The notes below the pieces were generated by a model, which saw only the letters and a program-made list of their open reading frames with translations, was not told the DNA's origin and ran no database searches. A DNA stretch of 64,000 nucleotides from Streptomyces bambusae (GTDB lineage: Bacteria > Actinomycetota > Actinomycetes > Streptomycetales > Streptomycetaceae): assembly GCF_020532645.1 (NCBI RefSeq), contig NZ_JAJAUZ010000001.1:62001-126000 (forward strand), written 5' to 3'. Position numbers and translations under genes: made by a program. Positions within the stretch are counted from its first letter, which is position 1. Each line of letters begins with the position of its first letter. This document shows positions 17,475-25,321 of this stretch, one piece after another.

Positions 17475-20156
17475 TCAGCCGTCTCCGCTGCCGCCGATCA
17501 GTCCGCTGTTCGTACCGCCGTTGCGGCCGCCCGGTTTCAGGGTGTCGGTCGGTGTCGGTGTCGGTGTCGTCCCGCCGCTCACGCCTCCGTCGGACGTGCC
17601 GCCGGTGTCGTTGCCGGCGGTCGTGCCGCTGTCGGTGCCGCCGTCGGTGTTGCAGTCCCACTGCCAGGGCTTGCAGGTCGGCTTGCCGCCCTTGGTCGGC
17701 GTCGGCGTGGGCTTCGGCGACTTGGTCGTGGCCGACGGCGTCGGCTCGACGGTCTTGGTGGCCTTCGCGGTGGGCGTCGGGGTCGGGGCGCCCAGGGCGT
17801 CGGCGTCGACGCCGATCTCCTCGGCCTCCGGGAAGTCCTTCACCGGGACGCCCTTGACGGCGTCCTTCATGTAGTTCACCCAGATCTCGGCCGGAATGTC
17901 ACCACCGTGGATGGACGGCACGTCACCCGTGCCGTTCATGGAGATGAGCTCCTTGTCCTTGGAGTTCGGGTCGGTGCGGAACAGCGTCACCGCGGTCGAC
18001 AGCTGCGGGGTGTAGCCGACGAACCAGGCCGACTTGTTCTTGTCGGTGGTACCGGTCTTGCCGGCGGCCGGCCGGCCGAGCTTCTTGACCTTGGTGCCGG
18101 TGCCGTTCTCGACGACGTTCTGCAGCACCTTGGTGACGTTGTCCGCGATGGAGTTGTCCATCGCCTTCTCGGCCGCCGGGGCCTCGAAGCCGGGCTGCTC
18201 GACGCCGTTCTTGAGGACCTTCGTGACGGAGAACGGTTCGTAGTGCGTGCCGGACGCCGCGAAGGTCGCGTAGGAGTCGGCCATGCGGATGGCGCTGGGG
18301 GTGGAGGTGCCCAGGGCGAACGACGCGTTGTCGTTCGGGTCCATCGAGTCCTTGAGGATGCCGGTGGCCTCGGCGACCTTGCGCACCTTGTCGTGGCCGA
18401 CGTCGAAGACGAGCTGCGCGAACGGCGTGTTGATGGACTTCTCCATCGCCTCGTTGAGGGTCACGTAGCCGTACTTCGTGGGGCTCTCGTTCTTCTGCCG
18501 GAACGGCCGGCCGTCCGCGTACCGCAGCGGCTCGCCGTTGCGGTTCTTGATGACGGTCAGGTCGTCGCCGTTGTACTTGCTGTCGACGGAGATGCCCTCG
18601 CCGTCGGAGTTCGACGTGCCGTACTCCATCGCGGCGGCGAGGACGTACGGCTTCCACGTCGAGCCGACCGGGACACCGATGGTGTTGGCGTTGTTCGAGA
18701 AGTGCTTCTTGTCGTAGCCGGCGCCGCCGTACAGGGCGACGATGGCCCCGCTCTTCGGGTCCACCGAGGCCGCGCCGAACTGCACGAACCTGTCGGTCTT
18801 CGGCCGGGACTTCTCGTCGAGGAACTCGTCGCGGGTCTTGTCGACGGCCTTGGCCAGCGCGTCCACCTTCGGCTTCTGGAAGGTGGTGTAGATCCGGTAG
18901 CCGCCGCGGTCGAGGTCCTCGGGCTTGAGGTCCAGCTTCTTCATGACGTACTGCTTGGCCGTCTCGACCAGGTAGCCCGTCTGGCCGGTCAGTGCGAGGG
19001 CCTGCTCGGAGGGCTGGAGCTTGGGGAAGGTCGTGTACTTGGCCCGTTCCTCCGGGGTCATGCGGCCGACCTCGACCTCGCGGTCGAGGACCCACGCCCA
19101 GCGCTGCTTGGCCCGCGCCTCGTTCGCCTCGGGGGTGGCGGCCTTGCCGATGCCGCCGTCCGGGTTGTAGAGGTTCGGGCCCTTCAGCAGCTGGGCGAGG
19201 AAGGCGCTCTCGGAGGGGTCGATCTCCTGGCAGTCCTTCTTGAAGTACGCCTGGGAGGCGGCCTGGCAGCCGTACGCGTTGCGGCCGAAGTACGCGGTGT
19301 TGAGGTAGCCCTGCATGATCTCGGGCTTCTTCTTGGTCGCGCCGACCTTTATCGAGATGAAGAGCTCGGCGACCTTGCGCTTCATCGTCTGGTCGGAGTC
19401 CAGGTAGGTGTTCTTCACGAACTGCTGCGTGATCGTGGAACCACCCTGCGTCTCACCGCCCGTCATCATGTTGAAGACGGCCCGGCCGATGCCCATCGGG
19501 TCGACGCCCTTGTCGGTGTCGAACGAGGCGTTCTCCGCCGCGATCACCGCGTTCTGCAGGGACAGCGGGATCTTCTCGATGGGGATGATCTGGCGGTTCA
19601 TCTCGCCGCCGACCGCGGCCATCTGCTCTTTGTCGGCCCAGTAGTAGACGTTGTTCTGCGCCTTGGCAGCGTCCTTCTCGTTGGGCGTGCCGACCACGGC
19701 CAGGGCGATGCCCGCGCCGGCCGTGAGCAGGGCCGTGAACCCGAGCGCGGTGCCGCCGACCAGCTTCCAGCTGGGCACGAACCGCTGCCAGCCGTCCTTG
19801 TCGGCGCGCGGGTAGTTGATGAAGCGGTCCTTGGCGGCCGCGCCGCCGCGCCCCTGGGGCTCCGCACCGCGCCGGCGGCCGCCCGCACCGCGCTGGGCCG
19901 CGCGCCGGGCCTCGGCACGGCCGCCCTGCACGGCGCCCGGGCTGTAGCCGCCCTGATCGTGGCCGGTCTGTCCGTAGGGGGCCTGGCCGTAGCCCTGCTG
20001 ACCGTAGGGGGCCTGACCGTACGGTGCCGAGGGCGACCCGGTGGGGACGTCCCGTCCGGCCGCGTCTCTGCGACCGGGACGCTGCTGCGCAGCACGGCGG
20101 CCTGCGGCGCGTCCACCACCCTGCGACTGCGGCGGTTTGCGACGGTGCTCGCTCAT
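17475..20156 (-). CDS. Class A penicillin-binding protein (transglycosylase/transpeptidase)
   Basis: 893 residues. A Gln/Gly/Tyr-rich cytosolic tail with PYGQ repeats precedes one membrane span near VGGTALGFTALLTAGAGIALAVVG. The GT51 transglycosylase domain has ENASFDTDKGVDPMG near residue 205 and GGSTITQQFVKNTYL near 235. The transpeptidase has STWK (near 497), SINT (near 570) and KTGTT (near 697), all key residues intact. The C-terminal 100 residues are Thr/Pro/Gly-rich with two Cys around CKPWQWDC. It polymerises and crosslinks peptidoglycan outside the membrane. ATG 20156; an upstream extension in frame is unsupported. Divergent from padR, 273 bp apart. Confidence 0.95.
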   Translation of the reverse strand: MSEHRRKPPQSQGGGRAAGRRAAQQRPGRRDAAGRDVPTGSPSAPYGQAPYGQQGYGQAPYGQTGHDQGGYSPGAVQGGRAEARRAAQRGAGGRRRGAEPQGRGGAAAKDRFINYPRADKDGWQRFVPSWKLVGGTALGFTALLTAGAGIALAVVGTPNEKDAAKAQNNVYYWADKEQMAAVGGEMNRQIIPIEKIPLSLQNAVIAAENASFDTDKGVDPMGIGRAVFNMMTGGETQGGSTITQQFVKNTYLDSDQTMKRKVAELFISIKVGATKKKPEIMQGYLNTAYFGRNAYGCQAASQAYFKKDCQEIDPSESAFLAQLLKGPNLYNPDGGIGKAATPEANEARAKQRWAWVLDREVEVGRMTPEERAKYTTFPKLQPSEQALALTGQTGYLVETAKQYVMKKLDLKPEDLDRGGYRIYTTFQKPKVDALAKAVDKTRDEFLDEKSRPKTDRFVQFGAASVDPKSGAIVALYGGAGYDKKHFSNNANTIGVPVGSTWKPYVLAAAMEYGTSNSDGEGISVDSKYNGDDLTVIKNRNGEPLRYADGRPFRQKNESPTKYGYVTLNEAMEKSINTPFAQLVFDVGHDKVRKVAEATGILKDSMDPNDNASFALGTSTPSAIRMADSYATFAASGTHYEPFSVTKVLKNGVEQPGFEAPAAEKAMDNSIADNVTKVLQNVVENGTGTKVKKLGRPAAGKTGTTDKNKSAWFVGYTPQLSTAVTLFRTDPNSKDKELISMNGTGDVPSIHGGDIPAEIWVNYMKDAVKGVPVKDFPEAEEIGVDADALGAPTPTPTAKATKTVEPTPSATTKSPKPTPTPTKGGKPTCKPWQWDCNTDGGTDSGTTAGNDTGGTSDGGVSGGTTPTPTPTDTLKPGGRNGGTNSGLIGGSGDG

Positions 20157-20368
20157 CGAACGACTACTCCTCGGGCAGGCAGTGACGCCTGAAGCGGCAG
20201 TTGAGTTCCGGTCCCCCCGGTGTCTGCCGCACAGACTACGCACGGTCAAAACCCTCGCAGCACCGAAGTTCACCCCAAAACAGGCACTTCGCCTCCTGCG
20301 AATTGGTGATGTGACGCCGGTCACCATGCCCGCCCTTGCTGCTTGATCCAGCCCGTTCTATCGTCTGG

Positions 20369-20387
20369 ATGTATCGAGTCGATACAT
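20369..20387. promoter_or_regulatory. PadR-type operator upstream of the padR gene
   Basis: Perfect 9-bp inverted repeat atgtatcga / tcgatacat around one central base, 42 bp before the padR start. Palindromes with ATGTAT/ATACAT half sites are usual PadR operators, so autoregulation is inferred. Confidence 0.7.
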
Positions 20388-20429
20388 CAGCTCGGCATAA
20401 GGAACCAGGGTGGAGGAGGAGGGCGACGA

Positions 20430-21032
20430 ATGAGCAGACGCTCGGGGATCCTCGAATTCGCCGTCCTGGGACTCCTCCGCGAATCCCCCATGCACGGTTA
20501 CGAGCTGCGGAAACGGCTCAACACCTCGCTGGGGGTGTTCCGGGCGTTCAGCTACGGAACCCTCTACCCCTGCCTCAAGACGCTGGTGGCCAACGGCTGG
20601 TTGATCGAGGAACCGGGCAATGCCCCGGAGGACGCCCTCGCCGCTTCACTCGCGGGGCGCCGCGCCAAGATCGTCTATCGGTTGACGGCCGAAGGTAAGG
20701 AGCACTTCGAGGAGCTCCTGTCCCACACCGGACCCGATACCTGGGAAGACGAGTCCTTCGCCGCCCGCTTCGCCTTCTTCGGCCAGACCGAACGCGACGT
20801 GCGGATGCGAGTGCTCGAAGGCCGTCGGAGCCGGCTCGAGGAACGCCTGGAGAAGATGCGGGCCTCGCTGGCCCGTACCCGGGAGCGCCTCGACGACTAC
20901 ACGCTTGAGCTGCAGCGGCACGGAATGGAGTCCGTGGAGCGCGAAGTGCGCTGGCTGAACGAGCTCATCGAGAGCGAGAGGGCGGGACGGGATCGGCGAC
21001 GATCCGGCCCGTCCGACGACACTGCAAAGTGA
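20430..21032 (+). CDS. PadR-family transcriptional regulator
   Basis: 200 residues. The N-terminal winged helix is LEFAVLGLLRESPMHGYELRKRL, with the FSYGTLYPCLKTLVANGWL recognition region and a wing; the C-terminal two-thirds is a long coiled helix (RRSRLEERLEKMRASLARTRERLDDYT) that should dimerise. ATG 20430 with a strong GGAGGAGGA site. It lies 58 bp upstream of ino1 on the same strand, so it may be co-transcribed with it or control it; this pairing is common in Streptomyces. Ligand unknown. Confidence 0.92.
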   Translation: MSRRSGILEFAVLGLLRESPMHGYELRKRLNTSLGVFRAFSYGTLYPCLKTLVANGWLIEEPGNAPEDALAASLAGRRAKIVYRLTAEGKEHFEELLSHTGPDTWEDESFAARFAFFGQTERDVRMRVLEGRRSRLEERLEKMRASLARTRERLDDYTLELQRHGMESVEREVRWLNELIESERAGRDRRRSGPSDDTAK

Positions 21033-21090
21033 GCGCCTGCTGATGCAGGCACTCAACCGGAACACTGAAAACTGACAGGGAGCAACCGGA

Positions 21091-22173
21091 ATGGGTTCGG
21101 TTCGCGTAGCCATCGTCGGCGTGGGCAACTGCGCCGCCTCGCTGGTGCAGGGCGTCGAGTACTACAAGGACGCCGACCCGGCCACCAAGGTCCCGGGCCT
21201 GATGCACGTCCAGTTCGGCGACTACCACGTCGGTGACGTCGAGTTCGTCGCCGCCTTCGACGTTGACGCGAAGAAGGTCGGCCTCGACCTCTCGGACGCC
21301 ATCGGCGCCAGCGAGAACAACACCATCAAGATCTGCGACGTCCCGAACGCGGGCGTCACGGTCCAGCGCGGCCACACCTTCGACGGCCTGGGCAAGTACT
21401 ACCGCCAGACCATCGAGGAGTCCGCCGAGGCCCCGGTCGACGTCGTCCAGGTCCTCAAGGACAAGCAGGTCGACGTTCTGGTCTGCTACCTGCCCGTCGG
21501 TTCCGAGGACGCTGCGAAGTTCTACGCGCAGTGCGCCATCGACGCCAAGGTCGCCTTCGTCAACGCCCTCCCGGTCTTCATCGCCGGCACCAAGGAGTGG
21601 GCGGACAAGTTCACCGAGGCCGGTGTCCCGATCGTCGGCGACGACATCAAGTCGCAGGTCGGCGCCACCATCACGCACCGCGTGATGGCCAAGCTGTTCG
21701 AGGACCGCGGTGTCCGTCTTGAGCGCACCATGCAGCTCAACGTCGGCGGCAACATGGACTTCAAGAACATGCTCGAGCGCGAGCGCCTGGAGTCCAAGAA
21801 GATCTCGAAGACGCAGGCCGTCACCTCGCAGATCCCAGACCGTGAGCTGGGCGAGAAGAACGTCCACATCGGCCCGTCCGACTACGTCGCGTGGCTCGAC
21901 GACCGCAAGTGGGCGTACGTCCGCCTCGAGGGCCGCGCCTTCGGTGACGTCCCGCTGAACCTCGAGTACAAGCTCGAGGTCTGGGACTCCCCGAACTCCG
22001 CCGGTGTCATCATCGACGCCCTGCGCGCCGCGAAGATCGCGAAGGACCGGGGCATCGGTGGCCCGATCCTCTCCGCGTCCTCGTACTTCATGAAGTCCCC
22101 GCCGGTGCAGTACTTCGACGACGAGGCCCTGGCCAACGTCGAGAAGTTCATCAAGGGCGAGGTCGAGCGCTAA
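21091..22173 (+). CDS. ino1: Inositol-3-phosphate synthase
   Basis: 360 residues, the short actinobacterial form. NAD-binding loop GVGNCAASL lies at the N terminus, and the conserved [31 protein letters not shown] and [15 protein letters not shown] segments form the catalytic domain. It converts glucose-6-phosphate to inositol-3-phosphate using NAD, feeding mycothiol and phosphatidylinositol. Highly biased codon use (almost all C- or G-ending) suggests strong expression. ATG 21091 with AGGGAGC. Ends before a strong terminator. Confidence 0.96.
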   Translation: MGSVRVAIVGVGNCAASLVQGVEYYKDADPATKVPGLMHVQFGDYHVGDVEFVAAFDVDAKKVGLDLSDAIGASENNTIKICDVPNAGVTVQRGHTFDGLGKYYRQTIEESAEAPVDVVQVLKDKQVDVLVCYLPVGSEDAAKFYAQCAIDAKVAFVNALPVFIAGTKEWADKFTEAGVPIVGDDIKSQVGATITHRVMAKLFEDRGVRLERTMQLNVGGNMDFKNMLERERLESKKISKTQAVTSQIPDRELGEKNVHIGPSDYVAWLDDRKWAYVRLEGRAFGDVPLNLEYKLEVWDSPNSAGVIIDALRAAKIAKDRGIGGPILSASSYFMKSPPVQYFDDEALANVEKFIKGEVER

Positions 22174-22225
22174 ATCCGCGCCGACCGCCGGAACACCGGG
22201 TGACCGGCTGTTCTCCGGCTCTTCT

Positions 22226-22262
22226 CAGAGGGTCTCCGGACAATGTGTCCGGAGACCCTCTG
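22226..22262 (+). terminator. Terminator after ino1
   Basis: Perfect 17-bp stem cagagggtctccggaca / tgtccggagaccctctg with a 3-base loop, ending just 20 bp before the MFS start. Confidence 0.88.
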
Positions 22263-22282
22263 CGTATGTGACTCTTGCCCAC

Positions 22283-23548
22283 ATGCCTGTCGTACGTGAT
22301 CTGCGCGTACTCCTGCGCTTCCGGGACTTCCGCCGTCTGCTCGCCGTACGACTGCTCTCCCAGGCCGCCGACGGTGTCTACCAGGTGGCCCTGGCCACGT
22401 ATGTGGTGTTCTCCCCGGAGAAGCAGACCTCGCCTGCGGCGATCGCCTCCGCCATGGCCGTGCTCCTGCTCCCGTACTCGGTGATCGGCCCCTTTGCCGG
22501 GGTCCTCCTCGACCGCTGGCGCCGGCGGCAGGTCTTCCTCTACGGCAACCTGCTGCGGGCCGCCCTGGCCTGCGGCACCGCGGGACTGGTGCTGGCTTCC
22601 GTACCCGACTGGCTCTTCTACGCCTCAGCCCTCTCGGTCACCGCCGTCAACCGGTTCGTGCTCGCCGGCCTCTCGGCGGCCCTGCCCCGCGTGGTCGACT
22701 CCGACCGGCTGGTGACCGCCAACGCCCTCTCGCCCACCGCCGGCACCCTGGCCGCGACCGCGGGCGGGGCCCTCGCCTTCCTCGTCCGCGTGCTCTCCTC
22801 CGAGACCGACGCCCTGGTCGTCCTGCTGGGAGCCGCCCTCTACCTCTGCGCGGCCCTGGCTTCACTACGGCTCGCCATCGGACTGCTCGGCCCCGACCAC
22901 ACCCCCGAGCACCGCCACCCGGCACTCGGCGAGGCGGTCGTTCTCACCGCGCGGGGCATGGCGGAAGGGCTCCGGCACCTGACCTCCCGCCCGGATGCCG
23001 CCCGCGCGATGACCGCCATGACCCTGATGCGCTTCTGCTACGGCGCGCTGACCGTGATGCTGCTGATGCTCTGCCGGTACGCCTGGACCGACACGGAGTC
23101 CGAGGGGCTGGCCCTGCTGGGCGTGGCGGTCGGGGTCTCGGGCGGCGGGTTCTTCATGGCAGCTCTGATCACGCCCTGGGTCGTGGGCCGGCTCGGCACC
23201 CTGGGATGGATCACGGCCTCCGCGGCCGGCGCAGCCGTCCTCGTGCCGGCCCTGGGACTGCCCTTCGCGGTCGCGCCCATGCTGGTCGCCGCCTTCGTCC
23301 TGGGCCTGGTCACCCAGAGCGCCAAGATCTGCACCGACACCGAGGTCCAGTTCCGGGTGGACGACGCGTACCGCGGACGGGTCTTCTCGGTCTACGACGT
23401 GCTCTTCAACGTGGCCTTTGTCGGCGCGGCGGCAGTGTCGGCGCTGATGCTGCCGCCCGACGGCAAGTCGGTGACGCTGCTCCTGTCGGTCGCCGCCCTC
23501 TACGGCGCGGTCGCGCTGGCACTGCTGCGCCGACGACGTTTCACGTGA
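22283..23548 (+). CDS. MFS transporter
   Basis: 421 residues, about eleven or twelve membrane spans, with the MFS A-like motif GVLLDRWRRRQVFLYGN between helices 2 and 3 and FRVDDAYRGRVFSVYDV near helix 10. It belongs to the actinobacterial drug-efflux-like group; substrate unknown. ATG 22283 (MPVVRDLRVLLRFRDFRRLL) is favoured; GTG 22268 is an alternative. The last codons, Arg-Phe-Thr-stop, are read from a parS palindrome (cgt ttc acg tga), so the gene ends inside parS site 7. Confidence 0.88.
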   Translation: MPVVRDLRVLLRFRDFRRLLAVRLLSQAADGVYQVALATYVVFSPEKQTSPAAIASAMAVLLLPYSVIGPFAGVLLDRWRRRQVFLYGNLLRAALACGTAGLVLASVPDWLFYASALSVTAVNRFVLAGLSAALPRVVDSDRLVTANALSPTAGTLAATAGGALAFLVRVLSSETDALVVLLGAALYLCAALASLRLAIGLLGPDHTPEHRHPALGEAVVLTARGMAEGLRHLTSRPDAARAMTAMTLMRFCYGALTVMLLMLCRYAWTDTESEGLALLGVAVGVSGGGFFMAALITPWVVGRLGTLGWITASAAGAAVLVPALGLPFAVAPMLVAAFVLGLVTQSAKICTDTEVQFRVDDAYRGRVFSVYDVLFNVAFVGAAAVSALMLPPDGKSVTLLLSVAALYGAVALALLRRRRFT

Positions 23549-23552
23549 AACA
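23537..23552. other. parS site 7 (contains the MFS stop codon)
   Basis: Core gtttcacgtgaaac exact; first base c. Its TGA is the stop codon of the MFS gene. Confidence 0.9.
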
Positions 23553-23582
23553 CCACACCCCGGCGCGCGCGTGCGCAGGCGG

Positions 23583-23598
23583 TGTTTCACGTGAAACG
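23583..23598. other. parS site 8
   Basis: Core exact; last base g instead of a. Second of four parS sites packed in about 150 bp between the convergent MFS and CCA-adding-enzyme genes. Confidence 0.9.
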
Positions 23599-23599
23599 A

Positions 23600-23639
23600 G
23601 AACGGGGTCGTTGTTTCACGTGAAACATCGACCCCGTTC
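23600..23639. terminator. Terminator-like inverted repeat with parS at its centre
   Basis: Arms gaacggggtcg (23600-23610) and cgaccccgttc (23629-23639) are perfect complements and flank parS site 9 with one T on each side. The whole 40-bp element is palindromic apart from that T-T pair and lies between two convergent genes, where a bidirectional terminator is expected. Confidence 0.7.
23612..23627. other. parS site 9
   Basis: Perfect tgtttcacgtgaaaca, centred within the inverted repeat 23600-23639. Confidence 0.92.
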
Positions 23640-23667
23640 CGCAGCATCGCTCCCCGGCTGGCGTCGG

Positions 23668-23683
23668 TGTTTCACGTGAAACA
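23668..23683. other. parS site 10
   Basis: Perfect tgtttcacgtgaaaca, 9 bp beyond the stop codon of the CCA-adding enzyme gene; with flanking gg/cc it is a 20-bp palindrome. Confidence 0.92.
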
Positions 23684-23692
23684 CCCACCGCT

Positions 23693-25135
23693 TCAGCTCT
23701 GAGTCGCCCACCACTCCTTGAGGGCCTCGGCAGCCGCGTCCCGGCCCATCGGGCCGTTCTCCAGGCGCAGCTCCAGCAGGAACTTGTACGCCTGGCCGAT
23801 CAGCGGGCCGGGACCGACGCCCAGCACGGTCATGATCTCGTTGCCGTCGAGGTCGGGCCGGATCGAGTCCAGCTCCTCCTGCTCCTTGAGCTGGGAAATC
23901 CGGTCCTCCAGCCCGTCGTACGCCCGCGACAGCGCGGCTGCCTTGCGCTTGTTGCGGGTGGTGCAGTCGGACCTCGTCAGCTTGTGCAGCCGGTCGAGCA
24001 GCGGGCCCGCGTCGCGCACGTACCGGCGGACGGCCGAGTCGGTCCACTCTCCGGTCCCGTAGCCGTGGAACCGCAGGTGCAGCTCGACCAGCCGCGAGAC
24101 CTCCTTGACCATGTCGTTGGAGTACTTCAGCGCGGTCATCCGCTTCTTGGTCATCTTGGCGCCCACCACCTCGTGGTGGTGGAAGGAGACCCGCCCGTCG
24201 CTCTCGAAGCGCCGGGTCCGCGGCTTGCCGATGTCATGGAGCAGCGCAGCGAGCCGCAGCACCAGGTCCGGGCCGTCCTCCTCCAGGTCGATCGCCTGCT
24301 CCAGGACGATCAGCGAGTGGTCGTAGACGTCCTTGTGCCGGTGGTGCTCGTCGCTCTCCAGCCGCAGCGCCGGCAGCTCGGGCAGTACGTGGTCCGCGAG
24401 ACCCGTCTCCACGAGCAGGGCCAGGCCCTTGCGGGGGTGAGCGGAGAGCAGCAGCTTGTTCAGCTCGTCGCGCACCCGCTCGGCCGAGACGATCTCCAGC
24501 CGGTCCGACATCTCCGTCATCGCGGCGACGACCTCGGGGGCCACCTCGAAGTCCAGCTGCGCGGCGAAGCGGGCGGCCCGCATCATGCGCAGCGGGTCGT
24601 CAGAGAACGACTCCTCAGGAGTTCCAGGGGTGCGCAGCACCTGGGCGGCCAGATCCTCCAGGCCGCCGTGCGGGTCCACGAACTCCTTCTGCGGAAGGGC
24701 CACGGCCATCGCGTTGACCGTGAAGTCGCGGCGGACCAGGTCCTCCTCGATGGAGTCGCCGTACGACACCTCGGGCTTGCGGGAAGTCCGGTCGTACGCC
24801 TCGGAGCGGTAGGTGGTCACCTCGATCTGGTAGCCGTCCTTCTGGGCACCGACGGTGCCGAAGGCGATGCCGACGTCCCAGACCGAGTCCGCCCAGCCGC
24901 GCACCAGCTTGAGGACGTCTTCGGGACGGGCGTCCGTCGTGAAGTCGAGGTCGTTGCCGAGCCGACCCAGCAGTGCGTCCCGGACCGAGCCGCCGACGAG
25001 GGCCAGGCTGAAGCCCGCCCCCTGGAATCGACGGGCAAGATCGTCTGCAACGGGGGCGACCCGCAGCAGCTCGGTCACGGCGCGCTGCTGCACCTGGTTC
25101 AGGGCGCTGGGGGAGTCTTCATTGGCGTTCGGCAC
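23693..25135 (-). CDS. pcnA: CCA-adding tRNA nucleotidyltransferase
   Basis: 480 residues. The class II nucleotidyltransferase head has LVGGSVRDALLGR and the DLDFTTDARP metal motif, then RRDFTVNAMA and DPHGGLEDL, then the ARFAAQLDFEV neck. A C-terminal HD domain carries AALLHDIGKP. It adds CCA to tRNA 3' ends in the cytoplasm; both tRNA genes in this window lack an encoded CCA, consistent with need for it. Start GTG 25135 (VPNANEDSPSALNQ). The C-terminal end is followed by the four-parS cluster. Divergent from the DUF6049-murJ operon, as is usual in Streptomyces. Confidence 0.93.
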   Translation of the reverse strand: MPNANEDSPSALNQVQQRAVTELLRVAPVADDLARRFQGAGFSLALVGGSVRDALLGRLGNDLDFTTDARPEDVLKLVRGWADSVWDVGIAFGTVGAQKDGYQIEVTTYRSEAYDRTSRKPEVSYGDSIEEDLVRRDFTVNAMAVALPQKEFVDPHGGLEDLAAQVLRTPGTPEESFSDDPLRMMRAARFAAQLDFEVAPEVVAAMTEMSDRLEIVSAERVRDELNKLLLSAHPRKGLALLVETGLADHVLPELPALRLESDEHHRHKDVYDHSLIVLEQAIDLEEDGPDLVLRLAALLHDIGKPRTRRFESDGRVSFHHHEVVGAKMTKKRMTALKYSNDMVKEVSRLVELHLRFHGYGTGEWTDSAVRRYVRDAGPLLDRLHKLTRSDCTTRNKRKAAALSRAYDGLEDRISQLKEQEELDSIRPDLDGNEIMTVLGVGPGPLIGQAYKFLLELRLENGPMGRDAAAEALKEWWATQS

Positions 25136-25321
25136 AACAGAAGAGGGTACGTGCCCCACCCGGTCCGGGCTTCCGCGTTTCCGCCCGGCCCCGGCCGCCG
25201 GCCCCGGGCACCCCCCGGCGATCATGTGGAGCAGTCCGCGGCACTCACGTACAGCAGCCCTCGTTACCATGCGTGGACGCACAACCGACGACCACTGACA
25301 CGACGAGGGACGGGCGAGCGC

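Noticed and set aside
20965..21867. Long antisense frame opposite ino1
   Set aside because: High-GC shadow frame with low-complexity composition and no domain; ino1 is clear on the other strand.
23984..25321. Rightward frame joined to the DUF6049 gene across the CCA-adding enzyme gene
   Set aside because: It is antisense to a well-conserved enzyme; the DUF6049 protein starts at its own signal peptide near 25322.
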